58,150 nt of DNA from contig NZ_RKMG01000011.1 of the NCBI RefSeq assembly GCF_003797145.1, positions 1-58,150 on the forward strand, given 5' to 3'. The stretch comes from Aerococcus agrisoli. GTDB taxonomy: Bacteria; Bacillota; Bacilli; Lactobacillales; Aerococcaceae. A model generated the notes under the pieces. It made no database searches and had not been told where the DNA came from. It saw only the letters and a list, made by a program, of their open reading frames with translations. Below, one piece after another: positions 38,567 through 48,170 of this stretch. Positions within the stretch are counted from its first letter, which is position 1; each line of letters starts with the position of its first letter. The position numbers and the translations under genes are program-made.

Positions 38567-40054
38567 ATGAAAATCAGCACATTATTTCAAAAAAGTGTCG
38601 TTAGCACTAGTCAACCTATCAGTAAAGCAATCGGCGAAATGACCATCACAGGCATTAGCGAATCATCTCAAACCGTTGCACCAGGCTACGTATTTGTTGC
38701 GATTTCAGGCTTCCAAAAGGACGGCACGGCCTATATCCAAGACGCCATTGACGCCGGCGCAGCCCTTATCGTGACCGATCGTCCGCTGGATATAAAAAGA
38801 ACTGGCGCTAATAATAACACCGCCTTCGTCCAGGTGGCAAATGCCCGTAAAGCCTTGGGAGCCCTCGTGGCCGCCTACTACGGCTTCCCTAGTCAGGACA
38901 AACTGGTCATCGGGATTACGGGTACTAACGGCAAAACGACTACTGCCTTATTTCTACAACACCTACTGGAAAAAGCTGGTTACCAAGTCGCATACTTTGG
39001 GACCGTCTATAACGAAGTGAACGGCCAACGCTATGATGCCACGCTGACCACACCAAGTGCCACTGAAATCCAAAAAGCCCTCGCCAATTCAGATGACGAC
39101 GCGGTCATCATTGAAGCATCTAGTCAAGGGCTAGATCAATACCGCATGCAGGGGATGACCTTTGACTATGCCTTATTTACCAACATGTACCGCGATCATC
39201 TTGACTACCACGAGTCCATGGAGAATTACTTCCAAGCCAAGAAAATGCTTTTTGACTTGCTGAAAGAGGACGGGACTGCGGTCATCAACACCTATACCAT
39301 GTGGGGCCACCGTTTAGCCAGTGAACTGCAAGCGGCAGGCAAGCAGGTGGTTACCGTTGGCCAAGAAGAGGGCGCCAACGCCCACGTGCTAGATTGTTAT
39401 GACGATGCTGCAGAGGTTGATTTCAACGGCCAAGTCGTGACCATCACCGCGCCACTAGCCGGGACCTACAACCAGGAAAATCTGATTCTAGCAACAGCCG
39501 TGGTCGACGATTTGGGTCTCGATCCAGGCAATACCAACCAAGCAATTGCTGACTTCCCGGGCATTTCCGGACGTTTGGAGACCTATGAAGTCAGCCCTGA
39601 AGAAACCATTATTGTCGATTACGCCCACACACCGGATGCCATCGAAGCCTTACTGACTAGTCTGGGCAATACCTATCCCGGTCGCGACATCATCCACATC
39701 TTTGGTTTCCGCGGTCAACGTGATAGTGGCAAATTTCCCAAAATGGTCCAAGCATCTCAAGCGAATGCAGATTTCACCATCCTAACTACAGATGATTTGA
39801 ATGGCGTGACCCAGGACAAGATGGTCGCAAATTATAGCCAATACATGACTTATTATGGCTTCGATAACCTAGCCATCATCATGGACCGTTTTGAAGCACT
39901 ACAAACAGCTTTTGAAATGGCAAAAAGGCCAACCCTCTTAGTGATGACAGGCAAGGGCCACGAAAACTACCGGATCCCTTGCCGTACAGGGGTCATTTCT
40001 GACCAAGAAGCAGCAGAAGCCATGATGCAGAGTAGGGTTGTTCACTTTCGGTAA
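38567..40054 (+). CDS. MurE-like Mur ligase with unusual specificity motif
   Basis: 495-residue ATP-dependent Mur ligase with all three domains: MurE-type N-terminal UDP-binding fold (GYVFVAISGFQKDGTAYIQDAIDAGA cut as FVAISGFQKDG), the central P-loop G-I-T-G-T-N-G-K-T-T-T (117-127), TTPSATEI, EASSQGLDQYR, TNMYRDHLDYH, and the C-terminal domain with SGRLE, VDYAHTPD and MTGKGHE. MurE adds Lys or diaminopimelate to UDP-MurNAc-L-Ala-D-Glu. In Lys- or DAP-specific MurE the deciding motif is DNPA/DNPR; here it is D409-D410-L411-N412, so it may be a paralogue with another substrate. The GTG at 38558 is too close to AAGGAG, so ATG 38567 is chosen. Confidence 0.82.
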   Translation: MKISTLFQKSVVSTSQPISKAIGEMTITGISESSQTVAPGYVFVAISGFQKDGTAYIQDAIDAGAALIVTDRPLDIKRTGANNNTAFVQVANARKALGALVAAYYGFPSQDKLVIGITGTNGKTTTALFLQHLLEKAGYQVAYFGTVYNEVNGQRYDATLTTPSATEIQKALANSDDDAVIIEASSQGLDQYRMQGMTFDYALFTNMYRDHLDYHESMENYFQAKKMLFDLLKEDGTAVINTYTMWGHRLASELQAAGKQVVTVGQEEGANAHVLDCYDDAAEVDFNGQVVTITAPLAGTYNQENLILATAVVDDLGLDPGNTNQAIADFPGISGRLETYEVSPEETIIVDYAHTPDAIEALLTSLGNTYPGRDIIHIFGFRGQRDSGKFPKMVQASQANADFTILTTDDLNGVTQDKMVANYSQYMTYYGFDNLAIIMDRFEALQTAFEMAKRPTLLVMTGKGHENYRIPCRTGVISDQEAAEAMMQSRVVHFR

Positions 40055-40113
40055 AGCCACGGATTATGGTATCATCAATAGTAATCAAGAACACAAGAAA
40101 GGTGAGTGATTGG

Positions 40114-40290
40114 GTGGCATCTTGGAAACATACCAGCAAGACAGATAAGCACAAAGAAACCCAGACCAATAAACGGTCTAAAAAATATACGCCCCAACCT
40201 AGAGACACCTTCGTTGATATCATTATCTTTCTACTGATAATCGCCGTCATTTCAGGACTTGTCTTCTTCTATTGGGCCATGAAATTATAA
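40114..40290 (+). CDS. Small hypothetical protein with C-terminal membrane anchor
   Basis: 58 residues with the GTG start preferred here (AAAGGTGAG 7 bases upstream); the open frame reaches back to 40066. The first 36 residues are very basic and polar (KHTSKTDKHKETQTNKRSKK), followed by one membrane segment, VDIIIFLLIIAVISGLVFFYW, so it is probably a tail-anchored or N-in membrane protein. It follows the Mur ligase by 59 bases and may share its transcript. I do not recognise the family. Confidence 0.55.
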   Translation: MASWKHTSKTDKHKETQTNKRSKKYTPQPRDTFVDIIIFLLIIAVISGLVFFYWAMKL

Positions 40291-40302
40291 ACGTTAGATA
40301 AG

Positions 40303-40331
40303 GAAAAGGCGGAGTGATCCGGCTTTTTTCT
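40303..40331 (+). terminator. Terminator after the small membrane protein gene
   Basis: AAAAG.CGG / CCG.CTTTT hairpin with T6. Confidence 0.65.
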
Positions 40332-40392
40332 ATTTGAAGAAAGAGATTTCTGCACTTGTATATTTTTTACTCTAAAAAGTCAAAAAGTTATA

Positions 40393-40590
40393 ACCAGAAG
40401 GGGCTGTGCGTCCATTTATGAGAAAGAATGGAAAGCAAAAATGGCTGAACTTTTCATTTCCCAAAAAAAGTGAAAGTTCAGCCCGCTGTGTGACGCAATT
40501 TTTCTCATTATTGAAACCAAAGCATCCCGAACTTTCCAATTACTGGTTATTTTAGATTGCATATATACAATCCCAACAACCTAGGTGGAA
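40393..40590 (-). repeat. Dispersed hairpin-string repeat, family 2 (copy C3)
   Basis: Shares GGGGCTGTGCG..CATTTATGAGAAA, CTGTGTGACGCAATTTTTCTCAT and the end ATACAATCCCAACAA with C1. The middle hairpin is replaced by GCTGAACTTTTCA / TGAAAGTTCAGC (40444-40482). Other small hairpins lie at 40411-40432 and 40511-40539. The regular 40-bp phase is less clear here. Confidence 0.65.
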
Positions 40591-40787
40591 AATTTTATGC
40601 TAGCGTGACCTTCATCCGAATAAGGTCTTAAAAATATCAAATGGTATAAATTAACCATATTGTGACAAAGTAAACAAGAATTAACACTGTAAAATAGACG
40701 ATTAATGAACATATAAGCAAAGGATATATATATTATGTGAAAATATGCACTTGTATTTCATCTAGAAAGCGATTACAATTGAAATAA

Positions 40788-40922
40788 CCTCACCGATGAG
40801 CATCCGATTGCTGTGGGGTTTTCAAAAAATAGGGTGCGTTCCTAGTGCGATGAACCAGTATTGCCCGGCAATACTGGTTCATGTGCTTTTTGTCCTGCCT
40901 CCTAAGCGTGCACTTAGGGGGT
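40788..40922. other. Three consecutive hairpins in the gap before the esterase gene
   Basis: CCTCAC...GTGGGG with TTTT (40788-40822), a perfect GAACCAGTATTGCC/GGCAATACTGGTTC (40852-40880), and CCTCCTAAG/CTTAGGGGG (40899-40922). No gene or promoter is apparent; remnants of terminators or an unknown structured RNA. The rest of the 40291-41023 gap is AT-rich with nothing I can identify. Confidence 0.5.
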
Positions 40923-41023
40923 TTGTTTGTGTCTAAAAATAATCATATTACAAGGGAATTCATCTTTTTCATGCTAGAATGGAGGCGTAAAAGACCAAGC
41001 TAGTTGAAGAAGGAGTGGCGCCA

Positions 41024-41764
41024 ATGTTTGAACAATTCGCTTTCTATTTTCCCGCAAAAGATGTCGACAAACAGATTCACCTGTATTTACCCGACAACTA
41101 TGAAGAAAGTAAGGAACACTTTCCAGTAGTCTATATGTACGACGGTCACAATTTATTCTTCGATGAAGATGCTACATACGGCACTTCTTGGGGGTTACTC
41201 GATTTTATGGATTCCTATGACAAGCAGGTCATCATCGTTGGAATTGAATGCTCACACGAAGAGGGTGAACGTATTCGCGAATACTGCCCGTATCCAGTTG
41301 ATACCCAATACTTCGGTCACGTAGCCGGCTATGGTGATGTCTATATGGATTGGTTGGTCAATGAACTCAAACCCTTCATCGACGATAACTATCCAACCAT
41401 TCCCGACCGCGAAGCAACTGCGATTGCTGGTTCATCGATGGGTGGCTTGATGGCATTCTACTCTGTCATCGCCCATAACGACGTCTTCTCCAAAGCTGGC
41501 GCCCTATCACCAGCCTTCGGATTCGCAGTGCCTGAACTGGAAGCCGAAATAGCGCAACACGAAATTGATCCAGACACCCGCGTCTTCTTCTCGTATGGTG
41601 ACGAAGAAGTCAACTTCGAACGATTGAAACCAACAGCTACATTCAACGACGCCATCATCGAAGCCGGTGGCGAAACCCATGTCCACATCGAAGAAGGCGG
41701 AGACCACTCCGAAGCCACCTGGCGTAAGCAAAACCGCTTATATATGGACTTCTTGTGGAAATAA
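41024..41764 (+). CDS. Esterase D / IroE-type alpha/beta hydrolase
   Basis: 246-residue hydrolase of the putative esterase family (enterochelin esterase/esterase D type). The start of the fold is FPVVYMYDGHNLFFDE; the nucleophile elbow is G136-S-S138-M-G140-G; Asp is probably in SYGDEEV and His in EEGGDHSEATW. No signal peptide is seen, so it is cytoplasmic. AAGGAG precedes ATG 41024; the GTG at 41015 is too close. Likely acts on an acyl or carbohydrate ester; the true substrate is unknown. Single gene with a bidirectional terminator. Confidence 0.85.
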   Translation: MFEQFAFYFPAKDVDKQIHLYLPDNYEESKEHFPVVYMYDGHNLFFDEDATYGTSWGLLDFMDSYDKQVIIVGIECSHEEGERIREYCPYPVDTQYFGHVAGYGDVYMDWLVNELKPFIDDNYPTIPDREATAIAGSSMGGLMAFYSVIAHNDVFSKAGALSPAFGFAVPELEAEIAQHEIDPDTRVFFSYGDEEVNFERLKPTATFNDAIIEAGGETHVHIEEGGDHSEATWRKQNRLYMDFLWK

Positions 41765-41778
41765 TATAGATAATGTAA

Positions 41779-41811
41779 AAAGGCAGAGACGTGTTAATCT
41801 CTGCCTTATTT
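41779..41811. terminator. Bidirectional terminator between the esterase and gldA
   Basis: AAGGCAGAGA / TCTCTGCCTT, with T-rich DNA on both strands, between two convergent genes. Confidence 0.75.
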
Positions 41812-41828
41812 GTTCTTGTGTGTAAATT

Positions 41829-42932
41829 TTATTTTTCTAAAGCCGTCACGTAGGCGTCAACCGCTATTAAAGCGTCGGCAACATCATCAGGTGTCACTTT
41901 GAATGGTAATGCATGAATGGTTTCACCTTCGATGGTTGCTTGTTTCCCAACTTTTAAGAGAGATTCTCGGTCATTGGCGTCCAAGTGGAGTTCAGCTAAT
42001 GTTGTAGGTAAGTCTAATTTTTGATATAGGGCAATATAAGCATCAATTTCTTCAAGGGGACGATTTTCCAAGAAGAGCTGTGTTAGTGTACCGTAAGTAA
42101 CTTTCTCACCATGGGTTAAATGGTGAATGTCACCATCAAGGGCGGTGAAGCCGTTGTGGATGGCATGTGCCGCCGCAAGACCACCAGATTCAAAACCAAG
42201 ACCACTTAATAAAGTGTTGGCTTCAATCACGTTTTCAACTGCAGGTGTTAATACTTTTGCTTGAACAGCACGGTAAGCTTTTAAGCCATCAGCGAATAGC
42301 ACTTCACGACATTTGTCGCCGATCGCTTGGGCTGCGAGCGTTGTTTTCCCACCAGCCATGGTATTTGAATTACTGATGACATTGGGACGGATTTCAACCG
42401 CAGTTGCTAAGGCATCCGCGATACCTGAAGCAAATAAACGTGCGGGTGAGTTGGCAATGACGTAGGTATCTAGTAAAACGAGATCAGGATTCTTTTTATA
42501 GAAACGGTATTGTTCAAATACACCGGCTTCTGAGTAAATGACAGATAGGGCAGAGGTTGGGGCATCGGTAGACGCAGTCGTTGGTAAGACTGCAATCGGC
42601 GTACCCAATTCATCCGCAATCGCCTTACCAGCATCGATTGCTTTCCCACCACCAAGGGCTAGGACAACATTTACACTGTGTTGACGACCAATTTCAGTGA
42701 CACGATTGATTTCAATTGTTGAAGCTTCACCATTGAAGGGTTCACGAACCACTTCAATACCAGCATCAGTCAAGACACGAGCCAATTCTTCACCAACAAT
42801 ACCCCATACTACATCATCGGCAAGTAACAGGGCTTTGTCACCTAATTTTTGAATATATTCAACCCCAGTAGGGCTAGTTAAGAGATGTTCACCTTGTACA
42901 TAACGAGAGGGACTAGCAAAAACTTTTAGCAT
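41829..42932 (-). CDS. gldA: Glycerol dehydrogenase (iron-containing alcohol dehydrogenase family)
   Basis: 367-residue NAD+-dependent dehydrogenase oxidising glycerol to dihydroxyacetone. N-terminal FASPSRYVQG, the NAD loop LALGGGKAIDAGKAIA, PTTASTDAPTSALSVIY, and the metal-binding region with Asp in GIADALATAVE, His in AAAHAIHNGF and His in LTHGEKVTYG match GldA. A longer frame opens at 42986, but AGGAGG lies just before the ATG at 42932. The 276-base upstream region is AT-rich; I could not fix the promoter. Confidence 0.93.
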   Translation of the reverse strand: MLKVFASPSRYVQGEHLLTSPTGVEYIQKLGDKALLLADDVVWGIVGEELARVLTDAGIEVVREPFNGEASTIEINRVTEIGRQHSVNVVLALGGGKAIDAGKAIADELGTPIAVLPTTASTDAPTSALSVIYSEAGVFEQYRFYKKNPDLVLLDTYVIANSPARLFASGIADALATAVEIRPNVISNSNTMAGGKTTLAAQAIGDKCREVLFADGLKAYRAVQAKVLTPAVENVIEANTLLSGLGFESGGLAAAHAIHNGFTALDGDIHHLTHGEKVTYGTLTQLFLENRPLEEIDAYIALYQKLDLPTTLAELHLDANDRESLLKVGKQATIEGETIHALPFKVTPDDVADALIAVDAYVTALEK

Positions 42933-43208
42933 GATATTTCCTCCTATGTTGTTAAAACATTCACAAATAAACAGATACACATTCAAATTGTTCTTTTCAA
43001 TTAACTTTCTTACATGTGAATAATATCACAATATAAAGTGAAAGGGAAATGATTTCGTGAAGAATTTGCAATAAATATTTGCATAATAATTCCATACCCT
43101 TAAATACACTTGCAATTATCGCGACTGTGGTAGAAGATAAGTTTTACAAATACAGAGATGAGCATCAACATTAGCAACTGATCAAGATGCAAGAGGAGGC
43201 AAAACAGA

Positions 43209-43532
43209 ATGACTAGTATGGAGAAAGTAAACGCCTTTCGTGATGCGCGCAATTGGCGCCAATTTCATAATGAAAAAGATTTAGCGCTTTCGATTTCTTT
43301 GGAGGCATCTGAATTACTAGAAATCTTCCAATGGAAAACCGCTGAAGAAGGTAAACAAAATATAGACGCTATTAAAGACGAATTAGCCGATGTGTTAATT
43401 TATTCCTATATGTTGGCGGATAATCTAGATTTAGATATTGATGAAATTATTGAACGCAAACTCATCAAAAACAATGAAAAATATCCAGTAGAAAAAAGTA
43501 GAGACAATAAAGAAAAATATACTGAATTATAA
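43209..43532 (+). CDS. MazG-like nucleotide pyrophosphohydrolase
   Basis: 107-residue all-alpha NTP pyrophosphatase of the MazG/dCTPase (RS21-C6) group, which removes pyrophosphate from non-canonical or excess nucleotides. Family motifs are W-R-Q-F-H-N-E-K-D-L-A-L-S-I-S-L-E-A-S-E-L-L-E (the E-x2-E metal site, cut here as LEASELLEIFQW) and D-E-L-A-D-V-L-I-Y-S-Y (second E/D pair), with N-E-K-Y-P-V near the end. GAGGAGG precedes the ATG. It stands alone between gldA and a degenerate repeat. Confidence 0.9.
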   Translation: MTSMEKVNAFRDARNWRQFHNEKDLALSISLEASELLEIFQWKTAEEGKQNIDAIKDELADVLIYSYMLADNLDLDIDEIIERKLIKNNEKYPVEKSRDNKEKYTEL

Positions 43533-43589
43533 TCATTTGCATATGGGTGGAATAAAATCATAGATTTCCGTTCTTATTGTGTACATGCC

Positions 43590-43800
43590 TTAAAAGTCGT
43601 GGCACCGTCAGGATGTGAGAAAAAGCGTTTAACCCTCAACCAGTGGAAGATTTGCGCCTTTGATGAAGTTAGTCATCGCCAGCTAATCTGAAGTGGGCAG
43701 AGGGTTGCTTTTTCGAACTCGACTAGAGAGTCAAGGTCTCGATTTCATGCTTTTCCATGGCTAAGGACGTACACCTATAGGTCCTATAATCTTTCAGGAG
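43590..43800 (-). repeat. Family 1 element, degenerate long form (copy F)
   Basis: Minus-strand match to the internal module: GAAAAAGC-AACCCTCTGCCCACTTCAG, hairpin AGATTAGC..GATGAC / ATC..GC..AATCT, CCACTGGTTGAGGGTTAAACGCTTTTTCTC. The outer arms are eroded. The hairpin stem reads AGATT/AATCT where copies A and B have AGAAT/ATTCT: a complementary base-pair swap. Confidence 0.7.
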
Positions 43801-43831
43801 ATTATCAATATAAATATGAATACTTGATTTC

Positions 43832-43861
43832 AGAGAGGGGCTTGTCCAACCCTCTTTTTTT
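43832..43861 (+). terminator. Terminator-like hairpin upstream of the M20 gene
   Basis: AGAGGGG-cttgtccaa-CCCTCT followed by T8. It may end transcription from the repeat region or attenuate the downstream gene. Confidence 0.55.
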
Positions 43862-44009
43862 TATGGGCATGCCTAAAACATTTAAATTAGAAAAAGATGA
43901 AAATTTCATGAAAATACAATTGACTTGCCAGGATGACACGAGTAAAATTTTGCATAACCAACAAAAATTGACCAGTCACACAGATTTTCAAAAGAAAGTA
44001 GGGATTTTT

Positions 44010-45230
44010 ATGGCAGAAACAAGCATTCAAACAAGTACACTTTACGATTTATGGGCAAGTGACCTAGAAGCCAACTATGAAGAAACAGTAGCAGTTCGAC
44101 GCTACCTTCACCAACATCCCGAGCCATCTTTTGAAGAAAAAGAAACCGCAGCGTACATTGTCGACAAATTGAAATCATTTGGTATCACGGATATCAGACA
44201 AAACGTTGGGAATGGCTACGGTATCGTCGCTAAAATCAAAGGCGGACATCCCGGACCAACGATTGCTTTCCGTGCCGACTTCGATGCCTTACGTATCAAA
44301 GAGGAAAATAATATTTCTTACAAATCAGAAAATGACGGTGTGATGCATGCATGTGGCCACGATACGCATACAGCTACCTTGCTAAGTGTGGCAGAAATCC
44401 TTGCGCAATCAGCAGCTGACTTACATGGTAATATTGTACTTATCCATCAACACGCGGAAGAAGTGTTGCCTGGTGGCGCTAAGAGTATGGTTGAAGACGG
44501 AGCTATTGACGATGTAGACTTTGTCTTTGGGCAACATGTGCAATCACAATTACAAGCAGAAAAAATTGGTTATGCACCAGGGTATGCTATGGCGGCGGCA
44601 GATTTCTTCAACATCCAAATCCAAGGTAAGGGGGGCCATGGTGCCCATCCACAAGATACCGTCGATTCAGTAATCATTGCAACGAAAATTGTTGATGCCT
44701 TACAAACCTTGGTCAGCCGTGCCATTAACCCATTACATCCAGCGGTAGTGACAGTATCAACTGTTCAAGCCGGGGGTGAAGCCAACAATATCATTGCCGA
44801 CTCAGCTATGATTCGCGGTACAGTAAGAACTTATCATGAAGAAGCCCGTGGTATCATTGAAGATGAATTAACTATCTTAGCTGAAGGTGTTGCCGCTATG
44901 TATCACGGAACAAGTGAAGTGACATATATTCGTGGGTATGACGCTGTATACAATCATCCAGCGGAAACAGACCGTTTCGTGAGTGTAATGAAAGAGAAAT
45001 TTGGTGAAGATGAAGTAATCCAACTCGAACCAAGTATGGGTGGCGAGGACTTTGGTTACTTTACCAGTGTTCGCCCAGGAACTTTCTTCAATGTCGGCGG
45101 CTTTAATCCAGAATATGACGCAACCTTCCCCCATCACCATCCACGCTTTAATGTCGACGAAAAAGCCATGCTTGTAGCCGGAAAAGTCTTCTTAGCAATC
45201 GCTGAAGACTACTTAATTCCTAAAGACTAA
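44010..45230 (+). CDS. M20 family amidohydrolase (N-acyl-amino-acid hydrolase-like)
   Basis: 406-residue zinc peptidase of the M20D group (hippurate hydrolase/aminoacylase/IAA-amino acid hydrolase type). Metal ligands are in M-H-A-C-G-H-D-T-H-T-A and H-Q-H-A-E-E-V-L-P-G-G-A; GKGGHGAHPQDTVDS marks the dimerisation domain; MGGEDFGYF and the final HHHPRFNVDEKAM are typical. The frame is open back to 43824, across the terminator, so the start must be internal: AAAGTAGGG supports ATG 44010 (MAETSIQTS). An ATG at 43908 is a less likely alternative. Confidence 0.88.
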   Translation: MAETSIQTSTLYDLWASDLEANYEETVAVRRYLHQHPEPSFEEKETAAYIVDKLKSFGITDIRQNVGNGYGIVAKIKGGHPGPTIAFRADFDALRIKEENNISYKSENDGVMHACGHDTHTATLLSVAEILAQSAADLHGNIVLIHQHAEEVLPGGAKSMVEDGAIDDVDFVFGQHVQSQLQAEKIGYAPGYAMAAADFFNIQIQGKGGHGAHPQDTVDSVIIATKIVDALQTLVSRAINPLHPAVVTVSTVQAGGEANNIIADSAMIRGTVRTYHEEARGIIEDELTILAEGVAAMYHGTSEVTYIRGYDAVYNHPAETDRFVSVMKEKFGEDEVIQLEPSMGGEDFGYFTSVRPGTFFNVGGFNPEYDATFPHHHPRFNVDEKAMLVAGKVFLAIAEDYLIPKD

Positions 45231-45446
45231 ACAGAAAAATGAAGGCCAGCATATAATTGTGTTGGCTTTTTACTTTCTTAGCGAATTTTTATGCAAAAAT
45301 AAGAGGTTTTCCTTTCTTTTCATGGCGGATTTTGAGATAATAAACCGCTGTAAACACCATTTTGCAATCAAACAGAAAAGCTCTTGTGGCTTTTTTTATT
45401 TTGACCGATTTATAAAAAGAAAAAACAAAAGGGAAAGGAACTTATT

Positions 45447-46427
45447 GTGGAACAAAAGAAGAATTTTTGGCAAGAATTGCCTCGTCCATATTTTATATTA
45501 GCACCGATGGAAGATGTTACTGACACCGTATTCCGTCATGTAATCCAAAAAGCCGCCAAACCAGATGTATACTTTACTGAATTTACCAACTCAGAAAGTT
45601 ACGTACATCCAAAAGGGCGCGATTCATTAAATACACGTCTACAATTTACACCAGATGAAAAGCCAATCGTGGCACATATTTGGGGAGATAACCCAGCTCA
45701 TTTTGCAGAAATGGCAAAGGGCATGAACGAAATGGGTTATGCCGGTCTTGATATCAACATGGGTTGTCCAGCACCCAACGTATTCAAACATGGTCGTGGT
45801 TCAGGTTTGATTTTACGTCCAGAAGTGGCCGTAGAATTGATTCAAGCTTCTAAAGAAGGCGGCTTACCAGTATCTGTCAAAACACGTTTAGGTCATCAAG
45901 ACGTGAACGAATATAAAGAATGGTTAACTACGATCTTAAAACAAGATATCGCTAACCTTTCTATTCATCTACGTACTAAGACAGAAATGTCTAAAGCAGA
46001 CGCACATTGGGAATTGATTCCAGAAATCAAAGCCCTACGTGATGAAATTGCACCAAACACACTATTAACTATCAACGGCGACATTCCAAACCGTCAAGTA
46101 GGTCAAGAATTAGTCGACAAATACGGCGTAGATGGTGTCATGATTGGCCGTGGCATTTTCCATAATCCATTTGCCTTTGAAGAAGAACAACGCGAACACT
46201 CACCAAAAGAATTACTAGACTTGTTTAGATACCACCTAGATTTATTCGACAAAAACGCCGCAGAAAATGGACGTCCCTACAAGCCATTACGTCGCTTCTT
46301 CAAAATCTATATCCGTTCATTCAAGGGTGCCAACGAATTACGTATCGGTTTGATGGAAACAGAATCAACAGACGAAGCACGCGCACTACTAGATGAATTC
46401 GAAGCAAAACACTTACATGAAGCTTAA
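45447..46427 (+). CDS. dus: tRNA-dihydrouridine synthase
   Basis: 326-residue FMN enzyme reducing uridine to dihydrouridine in tRNA D-loops. N-terminal [18 protein letters not shown], the catalytic Cys in [39 protein letters not shown] and the [15 protein letters not shown] phosphate-binding loop are all present. It starts at GTG 45447 with AAAGGAA upstream. Compared with DusB proteins it lacks an N-terminal extension; the exact subtype is not decided. A terminator follows directly. Confidence 0.93.
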   Translation: MEQKKNFWQELPRPYFILAPMEDVTDTVFRHVIQKAAKPDVYFTEFTNSESYVHPKGRDSLNTRLQFTPDEKPIVAHIWGDNPAHFAEMAKGMNEMGYAGLDINMGCPAPNVFKHGRGSGLILRPEVAVELIQASKEGGLPVSVKTRLGHQDVNEYKEWLTTILKQDIANLSIHLRTKTEMSKADAHWELIPEIKALRDEIAPNTLLTINGDIPNRQVGQELVDKYGVDGVMIGRGIFHNPFAFEEEQREHSPKELLDLFRYHLDLFDKNAAENGRPYKPLRRFFKIYIRSFKGANELRIGLMETESTDEARALLDEFEAKHLHEA

Positions 46428-46440
46428 TTGAATATGAAGG

Positions 46441-46467
46441 AAAAAACCGCTATCCAGCGGTTTTTTT
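46441..46467 (+). terminator. Terminator of dus
   Basis: AAAAAACCGCT-atcc-AGCGGTTTTTTT. Confidence 0.85.
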
Positions 46468-46571
46468 ATACTTATATCAACAACTCCAACCTAAATTTGC
46501 TATAATAAAGGTAATTTACCTAACTTATGTTGTATACCAGCGTAAGTCAAGTTATGGAGGATTAAGTAATT

Positions 46572-48170
46572 ATGGCAGAAGAAAATGCACAAAAGTTATA
46601 TCAAGCCTTGTGGGCATCAGCAGATATCTTGCGTTCAAAGATGGATGCAAATGAATATAAATCATACTTGTTGGGACTCGTTTTCTACAAATATCTATCA
46701 GATACGATGTTAGTGTATTCAACTAAATTATTATCTAATGAATCAGAGAATTTAGAGGAAGCACAATCTATCTATTCAAAAGCCTATCAAGATGCTGAAA
46801 TTCAAGAAGATTTAAAAGATGCTTTAAAGGATGATATGTCTTATGAAATTAAACCTGAATTAACTTTTCAGGCTTTAATTGAAGAAATTGACAATCATAC
46901 CTTCCAAAGAGAACATTTGCAACAGGGTCTACGTGATATTGAACAGTCAGATAAAGTATTTGAAGACTTATTTGAAGATTTAGATTTAAATTCTAAAAAA
47001 TTGGGATCCACACCTCAAAAACAAAATGAAACAATTTCTGCAGTAATGAAGGCATTAGCAGAGCTAAATCTAAATGAATATAATGGGGATGCGCTTGGGG
47101 ATGCTTATGAGTATCTTATTGGCCAATTTGCCTCAGAATCTGGGAAGAAGGCGGGGGAATTCTACACCCCTAAAGAAGTTTCTCGCTTAATGACCAGAAT
47201 TGTTATTGCTGGAAAAGAAGATAAAAAAGGATTCACTGTTTACGACCCAACTATGGGATCAGGTTCACTATTATTGAATGTGCCAAAATTTTCAAAAGAA
47301 CCAACCTCGGTGCGGTATTTTGGTCAAGAATTAAATACCTCAACATATAACCTAGCACGAATGAATATGTTCTTGCATAAAGTGCCAGCAGAAAACCAAA
47401 CATTGCGCAATGGGGATACTTTAGATGCTGACTGGCCACAAGATGAACCCACAAACTATGATGGTGTGTTGATGAATCCACCTTATTCAGCCAAATGGTC
47501 AGCAGAAAAGGGTTTCTTAGATGATCCACGATTTTCACGGTATGGTGTTTTGCCACCCAAATCTAAAGCTGACTTTGCCTTCCTATTACATGGTTATTAT
47601 CATTTGAAAAATGATGGTGTGATGGCTATCGTATTGCCACACGGTGTATTATTCCGTGGTGCAGCTGAAGGGAAAATCAGAAAAGCATTGTTAGAAAACG
47701 GTGCAATTGATACAGTGATTGGCCTTCCAGCGAACATTTTTTTCAATACGTCCATTCCTACTACTGTCATCATTTTGAAGAAAGATAGAACTAGTAGAGA
47801 TGTATTTTTTATAGATGCCTCAAATGATTTCAAGAAAGAAAAAAATCAAAATGTCATCACTGAAGAACAATTAGAAAAAATCATTGATGCTTATACAGAA
47901 CGTAAAAATATTGATAAATATGCATACTTGGCTAGTTATGAAGAAATCGAAGAAAATGATTTTAATTTAAATATTCCTCGCTACGTGGACACGTTTGAAG
48001 ATTTTGATCCCATTGATATCGTTGAAATAAGTAAAGAAATCAAAGACATCGATGCTCAAATTCAAGATGCTGAGGCACAACTATTAGTTATGTTGGATGA
48101 CCTACAAGTGACTGATGATACAAAAGATATCATTGAAGCAACTAAGGTGGTGTTCGGACATGGCAGATAA
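46572..48170 (+). CDS. hsdM: Type I restriction-modification methyltransferase HsdM
   Basis: 532-residue N6-adenine methyltransferase subunit of a type I R-M enzyme (M2S modification, R2M2S restriction). N-terminal HsdM helical domain (about 8-150, with DILRSKMDANEYKSYLLGLVFYKYLSD cut as MDANEYKSYLLGLVFYKYL), SAM region GEFYTPKEVSRLM...YDPTMGSGSLLLNV and catalytic N-P-P-Y in GVLMNPPYSAKW. Standard length. TGGAGG precedes the ATG. It overlaps hsdS by 11 bases. Confidence 0.96.
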   Translation: MAEENAQKLYQALWASADILRSKMDANEYKSYLLGLVFYKYLSDTMLVYSTKLLSNESENLEEAQSIYSKAYQDAEIQEDLKDALKDDMSYEIKPELTFQALIEEIDNHTFQREHLQQGLRDIEQSDKVFEDLFEDLDLNSKKLGSTPQKQNETISAVMKALAELNLNEYNGDALGDAYEYLIGQFASESGKKAGEFYTPKEVSRLMTRIVIAGKEDKKGFTVYDPTMGSGSLLLNVPKFSKEPTSVRYFGQELNTSTYNLARMNMFLHKVPAENQTLRNGDTLDADWPQDEPTNYDGVLMNPPYSAKWSAEKGFLDDPRFSRYGVLPPKSKADFAFLLHGYYHLKNDGVMAIVLPHGVLFRGAAEGKIRKALLENGAIDTVIGLPANIFFNTSIPTTVIILKKDRTSRDVFFIDASNDFKKEKNQNVITEEQLEKIIDAYTERKNIDKYAYLASYEEIEENDFNLNIPRYVDTFEDFDPIDIVEISKEIKDIDAQIQDAEAQLLVMLDDLQVTDDTKDIIEATKVVFGHGR

